Positions 62,020-64,000 of a stretch of 64,000 nucleotides of DNA are shown here, one piece after another. A program made the position numbers and the translations under genes. Each line of letters opens with the position of its first letter. Within the stretch, counting starts at the first letter, position 1. Source of the DNA: Agrobacterium sp. AGB01 (GTDB lineage Bacteria; Pseudomonadota; Alphaproteobacteria; Rhizobiales; Rhizobiaceae); assembly GCF_014851585.1 (NCBI RefSeq), contig NZ_JACVAB010000007.1:186001-250000 (forward strand). Reading direction: 5' to 3'. Under the pieces are notes generated by a model that was given only the letters and a program-made list of their open reading frames with translations, was not told the DNA's origin and did no database searches.

Positions 62020-64000
62020 TGGCAAACACCCTCAGTAGATCGGCAGGATCGGTTGTGGCCAGTCGTCGCACCGGGATCAGAACCGAAATCAAAGCCGCCA
62101 GCAGCGCAACAACGCCGAGCTTCAGCCAGTCGAATGGAAACAGGATCAGGGGCAACCTCCAGCCAAAAGCCTCGACATTGACGATTGCAAGCAAAACCCA
62201 CGCAAGCGCAACTCCGACGGGAACCGCCGCGACAAAGGTCGCCAGCCACAAGGCGATCGTTCGGACGATTTCGAGTAGCGCGAGATCACGGCGGCGAAGC
62301 CCCATCGCCCATACGGGAGCAAGCTGCGGCAGTCGAAGTGCTGACAATGTCAGCAGGCTGGAAAACATTGCAAAGCCGGCGACCGCGAGCGTGAGAATGT
62401 TAAGCGCGCCGGTTACCGCAAATGTCTGCTCAAAGATCTCCGTCGACTGCCGTTTCAGGGCGGCCTGATCGATGACGTTGCTCTCTGGCAGGCCAAACTC
62501 TTCTGACAGCTTTTTTCTGAATTCCGGCACCTGTTGCGGGTCCATACGCAAACCATACCGAAGTTTCGCCACATCAGGATAATGCCGGACAAGTGCGTCG
62601 AGCCCGATCATGACCTGGCCACTTGGATTGCCGTAGTCAGAGAACACGCCAACAATCTCTGCGGACCAGCCACCGGGCAGGTTAATCCGTTCACCAAGGT
62701 TTGCCTTGCCGGTTCGCCAAAGCTGCTCATTGACAAGCGCGCCTTGTCCACTGGCAATCTCGTCCCAGGTCGAGGTGGAGCGAGCAATCAAGGGCCAGTG
62801 GTCGCGGTAGGTGGCATCATCTGCAACGCCTGAAATCTGTATGTGCCTGCCAAGCACCTCACCTTCCGTGCTCCAGATCGGCAGAATGGCCGTGACATGT
62901 CCGGGCAGCCAGCCACGTAGCCTCTCGGCTTCCGCCTCATTGCGCGCTGTAACATACACCTCTGCGGCAAGACGCTGATCCAGCCAGCCCAAGAAGGTCT
63001 GCCGAAAACTGGACACCATTGTGCCGACACCGACATTGGCCGAAAGTGCCAGAAGCAGCGCCATCAGTGCCAGGGAAAGACCTGGCAATTGCTGGCGCGT
63101 GTCAGCCCAGAACCATTGCATGAGAACCTGTCGGGACATGTATTGTCCAGCAGCCATCACCAGTGACAACAGGGCTGGCAAAATAAGGGCTGCACCAAGC
63201 AGCAGCGCCCCGAGCACGGCAAAACCGGAGTAAAGCCCCTCGCCAGCGACCGCGATAATGGCAGAGACAAACAGCAAGGCAACGCCAACACCTGACTGAA
63301 CCATCAGCATTTTGGTTGACACGCGCGCCCAGGCTCTTTGTTGGGCAGCCGCTAGTATCGGCATTTTCCAGACATGCAGCAGATGTTGCACCGACGACAA
63401 GGCCGTGCCAGCCAACGCCATGGCCAGCCCTGCCAACCACCATTGCGGTCTGATCGAAAGTCCGCCTGCGACACTTGCCCCGTAGAGACCGCGCAATGTC
63501 GCCGCGACACCAGGCAGGAGAGCAGACGCTACGAGGTAACCCAGCACGACGCCCAGCACACCTGCGAGAAGGGCAAAGGCAATGGTTTCGATGGCAAGCA
63601 TTGTCGTGAGCGAGCGCAGCGATACTCCAAGCGACCGCAATGTTCTGAAGGTCGCGCGGCGTTGCTCAAAAGACAGGCCTGTCGCTGAGTAGACAATGAA
63701 AAGGCCGACTACGAATGCCAGAAAACCGAATGCTGTCAGATTAAGATGAAAACTGTCGGTCAGCTGGGCAACGTCAGGTCGCCCGCCGGCATCGCGCACC
63801 ATCAGGTCCGGTGCTATCATTGTGATGGCTTCAAGCCCTGCTTTCTGGTCAGGCGAGATCACGATCCTGCTCAATTCGCCATTGCGGTTCAGCAGCCGGT
63901 CGGCAACACTAATGTCAACAAAAGCTGCGCCATCGGGAAGATCCGCCTCTATTTTGACCGATAGACCGGCGGTATCGGTCAGGCGTGCGGCAGTCGCAGC
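62009..64000 (-). CDS. FtsX/MacB-type ABC transporter permease (partial, runs off the window)
   Basis: The frame is open from 64000 to the stop at 62009, giving at least 664 residues; the start lies beyond the window. Two FtsX-like domains are visible, one near the first third (AFGFLAFVVGLFIVYSA, then LRSLGVSLRSL) and one at the C terminus (TLAVAGFAMFSSLLTLSALR, then GLRRRDLALLEIVRT). Both have membrane helices around a large periplasmic MacB-like region. It matches the permease paired with AttH-like proteins; the ATPase gene is expected further upstream, outside the window. It is translationally coupled to the AttH-like gene. Confidence 0.9.
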   Translation of the reverse strand, partial: AATAARLTDTAGLSVKIEADLPDGAAFVDISVADRLLNRNGELSRIVISPDQKAGLEAITMIAPDLMVRDAGGRPDVAQLTDSFHLNLTAFGFLAFVVGLFIVYSATGLSFEQRRATFRTLRSLGVSLRSLTTMLAIETIAFALLAGVLGVVLGYLVASALLPGVAATLRGLYGASVAGGLSIRPQWWLAGLAMALAGTALSSVQHLLHVWKMPILAAAQQRAWARVSTKMLMVQSGVGVALLFVSAIIAVAGEGLYSGFAVLGALLLGAALILPALLSLVMAAGQYMSRQVLMQWFWADTRQQLPGLSLALMALLLALSANVGVGTMVSSFRQTFLGWLDQRLAAEVYVTARNEAEAERLRGWLPGHVTAILPIWSTEGEVLGRHIQISGVADDATYRDHWPLIARSTSTWDEIASGQGALVNEQLWRTGKANLGERINLPGGWSAEIVGVFSDYGNPSGQVMIGLDALVRHYPDVAKLRYGLRMDPQQVPEFRKKLSEEFGLPESNVIDQAALKRQSTEIFEQTFAVTGALNILTLAVAGFAMFSSLLTLSALRLPQLAPVWAMGLRRRDLALLEIVRTIALWLATFVAAVPVGVALAWVLLAIVNVEAFGWRLPLILFPFDWLKLGVVALLAALISVLIPVRRLATTDPADLLRVFANER

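Overview
The window looks like a chromosomal or chromid segment of a Hyphomicrobiales (rhizobial/Brucellaceae-type) alphaproteobacterium. Pointers are the AapJ/Q/M-type amino-acid transporter, ExoF/ExoP/ExoQ-like exopolysaccharide proteins, an AttH-like lipocalin protein with its ABC permease, a DUF2934 protein, and many solute-binding-protein transport operons. Coding DNA is moderately GC-rich; the spacers inside the polysaccharide region are clearly AT-rich. Genus cannot be fixed from the sequence alone. I saw no rRNA, tRNA or CRISPR array.

Region 1 (1-7146, +) is a sugar or sugar-acid catabolic operon: solute-binding protein (cut by the window edge), two MalF/MalG-type permeases, a UgpC/MalK-type ATPase, an NAD-dependent epimerase/dehydrogenase, an unusual IclR regulator fused to an SMP-30 lactonase, and a short-chain dehydrogenase. 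Region 2 (about 7390-16291) holds a DHDPS/NAL-superfamily gene, a cold-shock gene, an amino-acid ABC operon with a terminal amidohydrolase but no ATPase gene, a GntR/FCD regulator, a flavin reductase and a hydantoin/Asp-Glu racemase-like gene. A TTGTCNACAA palindrome stands before the DHDPS-like gene, before the transporter operon and in the GntR/flavin-reductase divergent promoter, suggesting one regulon for a nitrogenous or amino-acid-derived compound.

Region 3 (16609-27298) has a GH114-like secreted protein, an NtaA/DszA-type FMN monooxygenase, a decayed 1.3-kb stretch with an IS30-type transposase remnant, and a ribose-type ABC/kinase/dehydrogenase/SorC operon for a sugar or polyol.

Region 4 (27443-57910) is the most unusual part: a Wzx/Wzy-type exopolysaccharide locus (flippase, polymerase, ExoP-like and ExoF-like proteins, six glycosyltransferases, GH9 glycanase, polysaccharide deacetylase) wrapped around a hybrid NRPS-PKS pathway. 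The NRPS is formyltransferase / half condensation domain / adenylation domain split by a luciferase-like FMN monooxygenase / carrier protein. It is followed in one tightly packed operon by its phosphopantetheinyl transferase, a glycosyltransferase and an SGNH hydrolase-like protein. The PKS is a single KS-AT-KR-DH-ACP-TE protein with a non-standard domain order. The simplest reading is that the locus makes a short N-formylated, oxidised aminoacyl-polyketide and attaches it to, or exports it with, a sugar or polysaccharide. I know of no characterised counterpart.

Region 5 (57959-64000) is ordinary chromosomal background: small membrane and hypothetical proteins, a TetR fragment, a YihY/BrkB membrane protein, a DUF2934 protein, and an AttH-like protein with an FtsX-type ABC permease that runs off the window.
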